From assembly GCA_029980465.1 (NCBI GenBank), contig JARYIJ010000002.1:1-64000 (forward strand): 64,000 bases of DNA, written 5' to 3'. The translations under genes and the position numbers were made by a program. This document shows, one piece after another, positions 34,242 to 41,731 of the stretch. The DNA comes from Pseudolabrys sp. GTDB lineage: Bacteria; Pseudomonadota; Alphaproteobacteria; Rhizobiales; Xanthobacteraceae. Below the pieces are notes generated by a model, which saw nothing but the letters and a program-made list of their open reading frames with translations, had not been told where the DNA came from and did no database searches. How positions within the stretch are numbered: position 1 is the stretch's first letter; each line of letters begins with the position of its first letter.

Positions 34242-34274
34242 ATTCCGGACCGCCACTTCCGCGGCGTCCGGAAT
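34242..34274 (+). terminator. Palindromic hairpin after the Liv-type operon
   Basis: ATTCCGGAC (34242-34250) pairs perfectly with GTCCGGAAT (34266-34274), and CCGC/GCGG pairs inside. It belongs to the same TCATTCCGG-type palindrome class as the element found inside valS. Probable terminator, without a U-tract. Confidence 0.6.
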
Positions 34275-34365
34275 GACGTGATGGGATTGTGCCCATCGGA
34301 CGAGCGCAGTTGCGTTTTCCGCCGCGCTCGCGCATAGCCGGCACGGCAGGAAGAAGGCTGGGGCC

Positions 34366-35547
34366 ATGAAGCGCAGTGACGACCGCATTCTCACCACCCA
34401 TGTCGGCAGCCTGATCCGGCCGAAGGAGTTGCAGGACTTCCTGCGCCTGAAACAGGCCGGCAAGCCCTACGACGAGGCGGCCTATCAGGCCTGCCTCAGG
34501 CAGTCGGTCGCCGGCGTGGTGAAGCGGCAGGCGGAGGCGGGTGTCGACGTCGTCAGCGACGGCGAATTCGGCAAGTCGATTTCGTGGTCGCAATATGTGC
34601 TCGAGCGCCTGTCCGGCTTTGAGCGCCGCCCGATCAAGGCCGATGCCACCAATCCGTTCAAGCGTGGTGCGGACCGCGAGCGCTTCGCTGAATTCTACGC
34701 CGAGCTTGACGCGCAGGACGGCGTGGCGACGACGATGGACTCGGTCTGCGTCGGGCCGATCGCATACACCGGCCAGGCGCTGCTGCAGCGCGACATCGAC
34801 AACTTCAAGGCCGCCTTGAAGGGCGCGACGGTCGAGGAGGCGTTCCTGCCGGTCGCGGCGCCGGCCAGCGTCATCCCGGATCGCAAGAACGAATACTACA
34901 AGTCGGACGACGACATGCTCGCCGCCATCGGCAAGGCGATGCACACCGAGTACAAGGCGATCGTCGACGCCGGGTTCCTCGTGCAGCTCGACGACGCCCG
35001 CAACGCCGTTACCTTCGACCGCATGGTGCCGCCGGCGACCTTCGCCGACTACCGCAGGTGGCTGGAGCGGCAGGTCGAGGTCATCAACATGGCGATCGAG
35101 GGCATTCCCGCCGACCGCATCCGCTATCACGTCTGCTGGGGCTCGTGGCCGGGGCCGCACACGACCGACGTGCCGCTCAGGGACATCATCGATCTCATCC
35201 TCAAGGTGAAGGTCGGCGCTTATGTGATCGAGGCCGCCAATCCGCGCCACGAGCACGAGTGGAAGGTGTGGAAGGACGTCAAGCTGGCGCCGGGCCAGGT
35301 GTTGATCCCCGGCGTCATCAGCCACGCCACCAACGTGGTCGAGCATCCCGAGCTTGTCGCCGAGCGCATCGTCCGCTTCGCCAACGTGGTCGGGCGCGAG
35401 AACGTCATCGCCGGCACGGACTGCGGCTTCGCGCAGGGACCGTTCCACCGCCGCGTCCATCCCTCGATCATGTGGGCGAAGCTCGAGGCGCTCGCTGCCG
35501 GCGCGCGGCTTGCGACTCAGGAATTGTGGGGCAAGAGGGCGGCGTAA
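34366..35547 (+). CDS. MetE C-terminal-like (cobalamin-independent methionine synthase II) family protein
   Basis: A 393-residue protein equivalent to the catalytic C-terminal barrel of MetE, without the N-terminal barrel. THVGSLIRP at the start and a zinc-site pattern are visible: His255 and Cys257 (RYHVCWG), Glu289 (YVIEAAN) and Cys353 (AGTDCGF). Members of this subfamily include thiol/alkyl transferases such as epoxyalkane:coenzyme M transferase as well as uncharacterised proteins, so methionine synthesis is not assured. It lies 138 bases behind a five-gene Liv-type importer in the same direction and may act on the imported compound. Confidence 0.83.
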   Translation: MKRSDDRILTTHVGSLIRPKELQDFLRLKQAGKPYDEAAYQACLRQSVAGVVKRQAEAGVDVVSDGEFGKSISWSQYVLERLSGFERRPIKADATNPFKRGADRERFAEFYAELDAQDGVATTMDSVCVGPIAYTGQALLQRDIDNFKAALKGATVEEAFLPVAAPASVIPDRKNEYYKSDDDMLAAIGKAMHTEYKAIVDAGFLVQLDDARNAVTFDRMVPPATFADYRRWLERQVEVINMAIEGIPADRIRYHVCWGSWPGPHTTDVPLRDIIDLILKVKVGAYVIEAANPRHEHEWKVWKDVKLAPGQVLIPGVISHATNVVEHPELVAERIVRFANVVGRENVIAGTDCGFAQGPFHRRVHPSIMWAKLEALAAGARLATQELWGKRAA

Positions 35548-35561
35548 GACCGTCTATCGTT

Positions 35562-35640
35562 GTCATGCCGGGCCCCGGCGATCCCGCTGAGCGAGACAGT
35601 GCGTCCTGACTCGGATGGCCGGGACAAGCCCGGCCATGAC
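35562..35640. repeat. Palindromic intergenic element between convergent genes
   Basis: TGTCATG near 35,562 faces CATGACA near 35,640. A perfect inner hairpin ATGGCCGGG ACAAG CCCGGCCAT lies at 35615-35637. It is of the GCCGGGACAAGCCCGGC class common in this order and is a likely bidirectional terminator. Confidence 0.7.
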
Positions 35641-35652
35641 AGCAGTTGACTC

Positions 35653-36990
35653 TTACCGCCCCGTCGTCCGCGCCAGGTCTTCAAGCGCCGCCGAAATGGC
35701 GACCGGGTAGGGTGCGTTCGGTTCAAGGCGCTGCAGCCGGTCCGGCAGCCGCTTGAGCTGTTCCGCGGCGCGCGCGCGGATGTCGGCGAGCGACGGCGCG
35801 CCGCCGACACGCGCGCCAGCCTTCATCACCGGAGCGATGAGCGGCACGCCCGGCTGTGCGTCGCCGTCGATCGTGAGAACGTCGCCGCGCATCGTTCCGT
35901 CGGCGGCGGTGTCGCGCCACACCTGCTTGCGCCCCGGCCAGGTGACCTTGCCTTCGGAGAGCTTGCGGCGCGGCTTGCCGCGATACTCCTGCAGCTTGTA
36001 CGCGCACTCCAGCACCGGCACGTCGGACGAGGCGTCGAGGCTGGCGCCGACGCCGAACGCGTCGATCGGCGCGCCGGCGCCGAGCGCCGTCGCGATGAAA
36101 TCCTCGTCGACGCCGCCGCTCACCACGATCGTCGTGTCCTTGAGGCCGCCGGCGTCGAGGATGCCGCGTACCTTGCGCGCCATCGCGACGAGATCGCCGC
36201 TATCGATGCGCACGGCGCGGATCGCGATGCCGTCCCGCTTCAGCTTCGGCGTCAGCTCGACGACCTTGCGCGCGCCGGCCTCGGTGTCGAACGTGTCGAT
36301 CAGCAGGGTGACGCCGTCGGGCCGCGCCCGCGCGTAATGCTCGAACGCGGTGGCTTCGTTGTCGTGAATCTGCACGAACGAATGCGCCATGGTGCCGACC
36401 GCCGGAATGCCGAAGTGCCGCGCGGCCTCGACATTGGCCGCGCCGCCGAAGCCGGCGATGTAACTCGCGCGCGCCGACAGCAGGCCGGCCTCGGCGCCGT
36501 GCGCCGACCTCAGGCCGAAATCGGCCAGCGCCTTGCCGTTGGCGGCGAGCACCATGCGCACCGCCTTCGACGCGATCAGCGTCTGGAAATGCATGATGTT
36601 GATGATGAGCGACTCGACGAGCTGCGCCTGCGGCAGCGGCGCGGTGACGCGAAGGATCGGCTCGTTGGGGAAGAACACCGTGCCTTCCGGCATGGCGTGG
36701 ACGTCGCCGCTGAAGCGGAAGCCGGCGAGATAGTCGATCAGGTTCGGCCGGAAGCGCCCCGTGCTCTTGAGCCAGGCGATGTCGTCGTTATCGAAGCGCA
36801 GCGTTTCGAGATAGGTGAGGGCGGTTTCCAGGCCTGCGGCCATCAGGAAGCCGCGCCGCTCCGGCAGCTTGCGCACGAAGAATTCGAACGTCGCGTCGCC
36901 GGTCTCGCCGAGGTCCAGATAGGCCTGGACCATGTTGAGCTCGTAGAGGTCGGTCGACAGCGGGCTCGCGAGCGGTCGGGATATCGCCAT
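35653..36990 (-). CDS. pncB: Nicotinate phosphoribosyltransferase
   Basis: A 445-residue type II phosphoribosyltransferase of NAD salvage, converting nicotinate and PRPP to nicotinate mononucleotide. Characteristic segments are LSTDLYELNMVQAYLD at the N-terminus, FGLRSAHG, AVGTMAHSFVQIHDNE with the phospho-acceptor histidine region, IDTFDTEAG, and RIDSGDL. Two tRNA genes lie directly upstream on the same strand, the nearest 23 bases before the start, so pncB may be transcribed through them. Confidence 0.92.
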   Translation of the reverse strand: MAISRPLASPLSTDLYELNMVQAYLDLGETGDATFEFFVRKLPERRGFLMAAGLETALTYLETLRFDNDDIAWLKSTGRFRPNLIDYLAGFRFSGDVHAMPEGTVFFPNEPILRVTAPLPQAQLVESLIINIMHFQTLIASKAVRMVLAANGKALADFGLRSAHGAEAGLLSARASYIAGFGGAANVEAARHFGIPAVGTMAHSFVQIHDNEATAFEHYARARPDGVTLLIDTFDTEAGARKVVELTPKLKRDGIAIRAVRIDSGDLVAMARKVRGILDAGGLKDTTIVVSGGVDEDFIATALGAGAPIDAFGVGASLDASSDVPVLECAYKLQEYRGKPRRKLSEGKVTWPGRKQVWRDTAADGTMRGDVLTIDGDAQPGVPLIAPVMKAGARVGGAPSLADIRARAAEQLKRLPDRLQRLEPNAPYPVAISAALEDLARTTGR

Positions 36991-37012
36991 GCGGGTGGCC
37001 CTGTCGGGCGAG

Positions 37013-37087
37013 TGGCTCCCTGGGCTGGGATCGAACCAGCGACCATTCGATTAACAGTCGAATGCTCTACCGCTGAGCTACCAGGGA
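37013..37087 (-). tRNA. tRNA-Asn (anticodon GTT)
   Basis: A full cloverleaf: acceptor TCCCTGG/CCAGGGA, anticodon stem TTCGA/TCGAA with loop CTGTTAA (anticodon GTT), T-arm GCTGG/CCAGC with loop TTCGATC, discriminator G and encoded CCA at 37013-37015. Lies between tRNA-Cys and pncB on the same strand. Confidence 0.97.
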
Positions 37088-37255
37088 ATAAGCCGTCGCT
37101 TTTCGCAGGGGCCTATAACAAAGCCGTCGCACTTTGCAAAGGTTCCCGGCTGCCGCGGTTACCGGGACGTTGAGACCCGGTGTCGCAGGTTCGGTCCACC
37201 TTCGCCAAGGCTTCTTCGCCAAGGCTTCGGCGGGCAACCTTCGCGATCAAAAGGT

Positions 37256-37329
37256 TGGAGGCCACGCCCGGAATTGAACCGGGGTACGCGGATTTGCAGT
37301 CCGCTGCGTCACCACTCCGCCACGTGGCC
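37256..37329 (-). tRNA. tRNA-Cys (anticodon GCA)
   Basis: A full cloverleaf: acceptor GGCCACG/CGTGGCC, anticodon stem GCGGA/TCCGC with loop CTGCAAA (anticodon GCA), T-arm CCCGG/CCGGG, encoded CCA at 37256-37258. First of the tRNA-Cys, tRNA-Asn, pncB series on the minus strand. Confidence 0.97.
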
Positions 37330-37467
37330 ATGCGGCGCAAAGTCTGAGCCGCGGCACAGGCTATATAGGAGCCGCGCCGTGTCCACAACACGCCGCTGTG
37401 CTTGCCTTTTCGGCCTTGTTGCCGCACAACGGCGGCCTCTCCGGGCCCCTCGAGCGAGGCGATCTCC

Positions 37468-38106
37468 ATGTCCGATTTTGCCGCCGCGCGGCGCTTTATG
37501 GTGGACGGCCAGGTCCGTACCAACGATGTCACGGACCTGAGGATCATCGGCGCGATGCTCGACCTGCCGCGCGAGCGATTCGTCGATCCGAAACTCGCTT
37601 ATCTCGACCTCGACGTCGCGGTGGCGCCAAGCCGGCGCATGCTCAAGCCGATGGTGCTGGCGAAGCTGATTCAGGCCGCCGGCATCGACGGCATCGATCG
37701 CGTGCTCGACGTCGGCTGCGCCACCGGATATTCCTCGGCGCTGCTCGGGCGGCTTGCGGGTGAGGTGATCGGCCTCGAAGAGAGCGATGCGCTCGCCAAG
37801 GCGGCGACACAAAACCTGCGCGACGCCGCCAACGTCAAGGTGGTGACTGGCGCGTTCCGCGATGGCTGGGCCGCCGCGGCACCATACAATGTCATTCTGG
37901 TGAACGGCGCCGTCGAGATCGTGCCAAAGACATTGTGCGGCCAGCTCGCCGATGGCGGGCGTTTGGTCTGCATCTATGGCAGCGGTCCGGCGGGGAAGGC
38001 TACTCTTTATCTTCGCGCCGGCGCGGAGGTCGGCTCGCGGCCGCTGTTCGATGCTGCAGCGGCCACCTTATCCGACTTCGTCAAGCCGCCTGCTTTCGTC
38101 TTCTAA
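37468..38106 (+). CDS. pcm: Protein-L-isoaspartate O-methyltransferase family protein
   Basis: A 212-residue SAM-dependent methyltransferase of the PCMT family. MVDGQVRTNDVTD and PRERFVDP match the N-terminal region; motif I is VLDVGCATGYSSALLGRLAG. The usual catalytic-serine loop region is altered (APSRRMLKPMVLAKLIQA), common in the alphaproteobacterial copies next to tolC, so repair activity is likely but not certain. The ATG at 37468 is preferred over upstream in-frame starts. tolC follows in the same direction, a conserved arrangement in this class. Confidence 0.85.
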   Translation: MSDFAAARRFMVDGQVRTNDVTDLRIIGAMLDLPRERFVDPKLAYLDLDVAVAPSRRMLKPMVLAKLIQAAGIDGIDRVLDVGCATGYSSALLGRLAGEVIGLEESDALAKAATQNLRDAANVKVVTGAFRDGWAAAAPYNVILVNGAVEIVPKTLCGQLADGGRLVCIYGSGPAGKATLYLRAGAEVGSRPLFDAAAATLSDFVKPPAFVF

Positions 38107-38257
38107 TTCCAAGGCTTTTGACTGAGGCCAATCGGCCACGGCCGGAAAGTTTCTGGGGGCGTCTGCCCCGGCAGGGGTTTTTCGCTCTGCAGCAGGCATT
38201 TATGTTACCGTGCAAAGGAGTCGGGTGCGCTTTTTGGCGGCCCGGTGGGTCATAAAT

Positions 38258-39664
38258 ATGTCGTTTGGGTTTCGCTGGGGTCTGTTGAGCAGCGTCGCCG
38301 CGCTCGCCGTCGCCACTATCATGGCGCCGGTGCGGGCGGACACGCTCGAAGGCGCCTTGATCCTGGCTTATCAGAACAATCCGAGCCTGAATTCGCAGCG
38401 CGCCGCGGTGCGTGCGACCGACGAGGGTGTCTCGCAGGCGCTCGCCGGCTATCGGCCCAGAATTACGGCGAACGGGTCGATCGGCGAATTGTCGCAGGAT
38501 TCGACGACCAAGTTGACGACGCCGGGCCTGGCCAACCCGTACGTCAATCTCAACGGCACGATCACGCCAATCACCTATGGCATCACCGCGACGCAGATGC
38601 TGTTCGACGGCTTCCAGACCGCAAACAAGACGCGTCAGGCGGAGAGCAACGTTTACGCTGCGCGCGAAGTCTTGCGCTCCACGGAGCAGGCGACCCTGCT
38701 CAACGCCGCGACCGCCTACATGAACATGTTGCGCGATACGGCGATTCTCGATCTGCAGAAGCGCAACGTCGAGGTGCTTCAGGAGCAACTGCGGCAGACG
38801 CGCGACCGCTTTAATGTCGGCGAGGTGACCCGCACCGACGTCGCGCAGTCCGAATCGGCGCTGGCCGCCGGCCGTTCGTCCGTGCTCACCGCCGAGTCGA
38901 ACTACAAGACCTCCGCCGCGATCTATCGTCAGGTGATCGGCAAGGATCCCTCGAAGCTGCAACCCGCCACTCCGGTCGACCGGTTTTCGCCGCAGACTGA
39001 AGCCGCCTCGGTGACGCTGGGCACGTCGCGGCATCCGAACGTGGTGAGCGCGCAATACAACGTCGACGCGGCGCTCAATGCGGTCAAGGTGGCGGAAGGC
39101 GCGCTCTACCCGAACGTGTCGTTGCAGGGCAGCGTGCAGAAATCGCTGATGAGTTCGATCACCCAGATCCAGACCCTCAACTCGGAAGTGCTGGGCGTGG
39201 TGTCGATGCCGATCTACCAGGGCGGCGCCGAGTATTCCGCGATCCGCCAGGCCAAGGAGACGCTCGGCCAGCGCCGGATCGATCTCGATACCGCCCGCGA
39301 CCAGGTACGCCAGACCGTGGTGCAGTCCTGGGGCCAGCTCGAGGCGGCCAAGGCCAATATCGAGGCGACGCAGGCGCAGGTACAGTCGTCCGAAATCGCG
39401 CTCAACGGCGTGCGCGAGGAAGCGCGGGTGGGGCAGCGCACCACGCTCGACGTCCTCAACGCGCAACAGACCCTGGTGAATGCGCGGGTGTCGCTGGTCA
39501 GCGCCCAGCGCGACCGCGTCGTCGCCTCCTATACGCTGCTGTCGGCCGTCGGCCGGCTCACGCCCGCGGTGCTGGGCCTGCACGTTCCGACCTACGATCC
39601 GCAGGTGCACTACCATCAGGTGCGTGACGCCTGGATCGGTGTGCGCACGCCGGACGGCCGCTAA
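38258..39664 (+). CDS. tolC: TolC-family outer membrane efflux channel
   Basis: A 468-residue type I secretion/efflux outer-membrane protein. The signal peptide MSFGFRWGLLSSVAALAVAT is cut near VRA|DT. The two OEP repeats are long coiled-coil helices: ALILAYQNNPSLNSQRAAVRA with RFNVGEVTRTDVAQSESALA, and DTARDQVRQTVVQSWGQLEA with EARVGQRTTLDVLNAQQTLVNAR. It forms the trimeric exit duct for RND and ABC pumps; the RND pair at 50.5-54.8 kb lacks its own duct gene. The ATG at 38258 directly precedes the signal peptide. Confidence 0.92.
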   Translation: MSFGFRWGLLSSVAALAVATIMAPVRADTLEGALILAYQNNPSLNSQRAAVRATDEGVSQALAGYRPRITANGSIGELSQDSTTKLTTPGLANPYVNLNGTITPITYGITATQMLFDGFQTANKTRQAESNVYAAREVLRSTEQATLLNAATAYMNMLRDTAILDLQKRNVEVLQEQLRQTRDRFNVGEVTRTDVAQSESALAAGRSSVLTAESNYKTSAAIYRQVIGKDPSKLQPATPVDRFSPQTEAASVTLGTSRHPNVVSAQYNVDAALNAVKVAEGALYPNVSLQGSVQKSLMSSITQIQTLNSEVLGVVSMPIYQGGAEYSAIRQAKETLGQRRIDLDTARDQVRQTVVQSWGQLEAAKANIEATQAQVQSSEIALNGVREEARVGQRTTLDVLNAQQTLVNARVSLVSAQRDRVVASYTLLSAVGRLTPAVLGLHVPTYDPQVHYHQVRDAWIGVRTPDGR

Positions 39665-39797
39665 CTCCTCTGTCCACAGCTGAACGGTTCCACGATGCGG
39701 CGCCACACAGGCCGCGCCGCGGCGTATAAACTGCCAGGAGCGACGCGATTCGCGCGGTGGCGCAGCCAGTTCGGTTTGCGGAATACGGGGATATGCG

Positions 39798-40442
39798 ATG
39801 AGCCAACCAGCGAAGGCACCGGAGCCCTCGATGGAGGAAATTCTGGCCTCGATCCGCCGAATCATCGCGGATGACGAGGCCGCCAAGCCGGCCCGGCCGG
39901 AGCCCGCTCCTTCGCCGCCTGTTGCGGTCGCGCCGCCTCCACCGCCACCTGCTGCGCCGCCTCCGCCCCGTCCGGCCCCTGCGCCGGTTGCCGAGTTCAG
40001 GGCGCCACCGCCCCCGCTGCCGGAGCCGCCGCCGGCCGCCGACGTGCTCGACCTCACCGAGGCGATGGCCGCGTCATCGCCTCCGACGCCGCCAGCCGCG
40101 CCACCGGCTTTCCGCACCATCGACGCGCAGTCCGATGTCGTGTTCGCGGATCGTCCGCTCGAATCCGAGCCGGCCGTTCGCGTCGTCGAAGAAGCGCGCC
40201 GGCAGTTCGAGCAGGCGGCGCCCGATCGCTCGCTGCTGTCCACGACGACCGCGGCCGCGGTCGACTCGGCGTTCAACTCGCTGGCCCACACCGTATTGGG
40301 CACCAACGCGCGCACGCTCGAAGACCTCGTCAAGGAGATGCTGCGGCCGATGCTGAAGGCCTGGCTCGACGACAACCTGCCGAGCCTCGTCGAGCGTATC
40401 GTGCGCGCCGAGATCGAGCGCGTCTCACGCGGCCACGGCTAG
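39798..40442 (+). CDS. popZ: PopZ-like polar organizing protein (DUF2497)
   Basis: A 214-residue protein with the three-part PopZ layout: a conserved N-terminal client-binding helix ([20 protein letters not shown]), a long proline- and acid-rich disordered linker (about residues 28-105), and a C-terminal oligomerisation part ([39 protein letters not shown]). PopZ forms polar condensates that anchor the chromosome origin via ParB. A location just upstream of valS is the same as in Caulobacter, here interrupted by an MFS gene on the opposite strand. Confidence 0.9.
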   Translation: MSQPAKAPEPSMEEILASIRRIIADDEAAKPARPEPAPSPPVAVAPPPPPPAAPPPPRPAPAPVAEFRAPPPPLPEPPPAADVLDLTEAMAASSPPTPPAAPPAFRTIDAQSDVVFADRPLESEPAVRVVEEARRQFEQAAPDRSLLSTTTAAAVDSAFNSLAHTVLGTNARTLEDLVKEMLRPMLKAWLDDNLPSLVERIVRAEIERVSRGHG

Positions 40443-40453
40443 CGCAGCCGCAG

Positions 40454-41665
40454 CTAACGCCGGCCAAGCCTTCGCGTAATCCAGATCGCCAGCAGCAGCC
40501 ACAGCACCGCCGCGAGCGCGAACACGGCGCCGGCGCCGCGGTGATCGTAGAGCGGCGCCGCGATCGTGACGCCGGCGCTCTGGCCGAGAAACAGCGCCGA
40601 CGAGAATGCCGCGACGGCGGTGCCGCGCGCTTCCGGCAGCATCTGTGTCGCGTTGGTCTGCAGCGTGTTGTGCAGCATGTAATAGCCGAAGCCGAGCATC
40701 GCGGTGACGAGCGGCGCGGTCTGCCAGACCGGCGAGCCGGCCAGCATGATATAGGCCGCCATCACGATGAGGCCGCCGCCGATGACGAGGCCGCGCTGGC
40801 CGAGGCGGCCGACGAGGCGGTGCACGGACACGGCGAACAGAATGCTGCCGACGCCGAAGCCGGCGACGACGCCGCCGATTATCGAGAAATTCAGGGCGAA
40901 GCGGTCGTGCATGTCGGCGGAGATATAGGTGAAGCCGCCGAAGAAGATGGCGCCTTCGCAGAACACGGCGAGGCAGAGGAACAGCGCCCACCGGCTCCCG
41001 ATCAGCTTGCCGTAATCAGCGACGAGACCGGGCCGGCTCTCGGCGCTGCGCTTGAGCGGCCGGGTCCACGGATTGCTGCCGAACTGACTCATCAGCGCGC
41101 CGCCGGCGACTGCGAACACGACGGCCAGCACGAAGAACACCGTGCGCCAGCCAAAGTGATCGCCGATCACGCCGCCGGCGATCTGGCCGGCGATCATGCC
41201 GGTCATCTGGCCGGCGAGGAACCGCGCCAGGGTCGGCTGCCGCCGCTCGTACGGGACGACGTCGCCGACATAGGCCATGCCGAGCGGCACGATGGTGGCC
41301 GCGGCCGGCGCGCAGACGAAGCGCGCGATGGCGAGTTGCGGCAGCGATTGCGAGAAGCCGCACAGCAGGACGAGGAGGCACGACAGCAAGCAGGTTCCGG
41401 CGACGGTCTGGCATTTGCCGAAACGGTCGCCGAGGCTGCCGGAGAATGCCTGGGTCAGGCCGTAGGGGATGGCGTAGGCGGTGACGATGGTCGAGGCGGC
41501 TCCGACGCTGGTGCCGAACTCGAGCGCCACCTGCGGCAACAGCGGGTCGCTGATGCGCAGCGAAAAGCCGCTGGCGAAGGCGGCGAACGACATGAACGCG
41601 ATGGCGCGCGTCAGGGCGCGGTTGCTGGCGCGCTCGTTGGCGCTGTCGGGGGCGATTTCCGGCAC
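40454..41665 (-). CDS. Major facilitator superfamily exporter
   Basis: A 403-residue protein with twelve hydrophobic spans. Motif A is [10 protein letters not shown] between spans 2 and 3, and a motif-C-like glycine pattern ([23 protein letters not shown]) lies in span 5, as in drug:H+ antiporters (DHA1 type). The substrate is unknown. It converges with popZ and diverges from valS, whose ATG is 66 bases from this gene's start, so promoters for both must lie in that short gap. Confidence 0.87.
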   Translation of the reverse strand: MPEIAPDSANERASNRALTRAIAFMSFAAFASGFSLRISDPLLPQVALEFGTSVGAASTIVTAYAIPYGLTQAFSGSLGDRFGKCQTVAGTCLLSCLLVLLCGFSQSLPQLAIARFVCAPAAATIVPLGMAYVGDVVPYERRQPTLARFLAGQMTGMIAGQIAGGVIGDHFGWRTVFFVLAVVFAVAGGALMSQFGSNPWTRPLKRSAESRPGLVADYGKLIGSRWALFLCLAVFCEGAIFFGGFTYISADMHDRFALNFSIIGGVVAGFGVGSILFAVSVHRLVGRLGQRGLVIGGGLIVMAAYIMLAGSPVWQTAPLVTAMLGFGYYMLHNTLQTNATQMLPEARGTAVAAFSSALFLGQSAGVTIAAPLYDHRGAGAVFALAAVLWLLLAIWITRRLGRR

Positions 41666-41731
41666 GGATACGTTGACTCTCGCGAGCGTGGTGGGCTTTC
41701 TAGCGCGCGAACCGGATCAAGCCTACCGACG

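Noticed and set aside
34228..34365. A SAM-responsive riboswitch in front of the MetE-like gene.
   Set aside because: The 138-bp spacer is explained by the palindrome at 34242-34274; no SAM-II or SAM/SAH-type pseudoknot pattern could be recognised.
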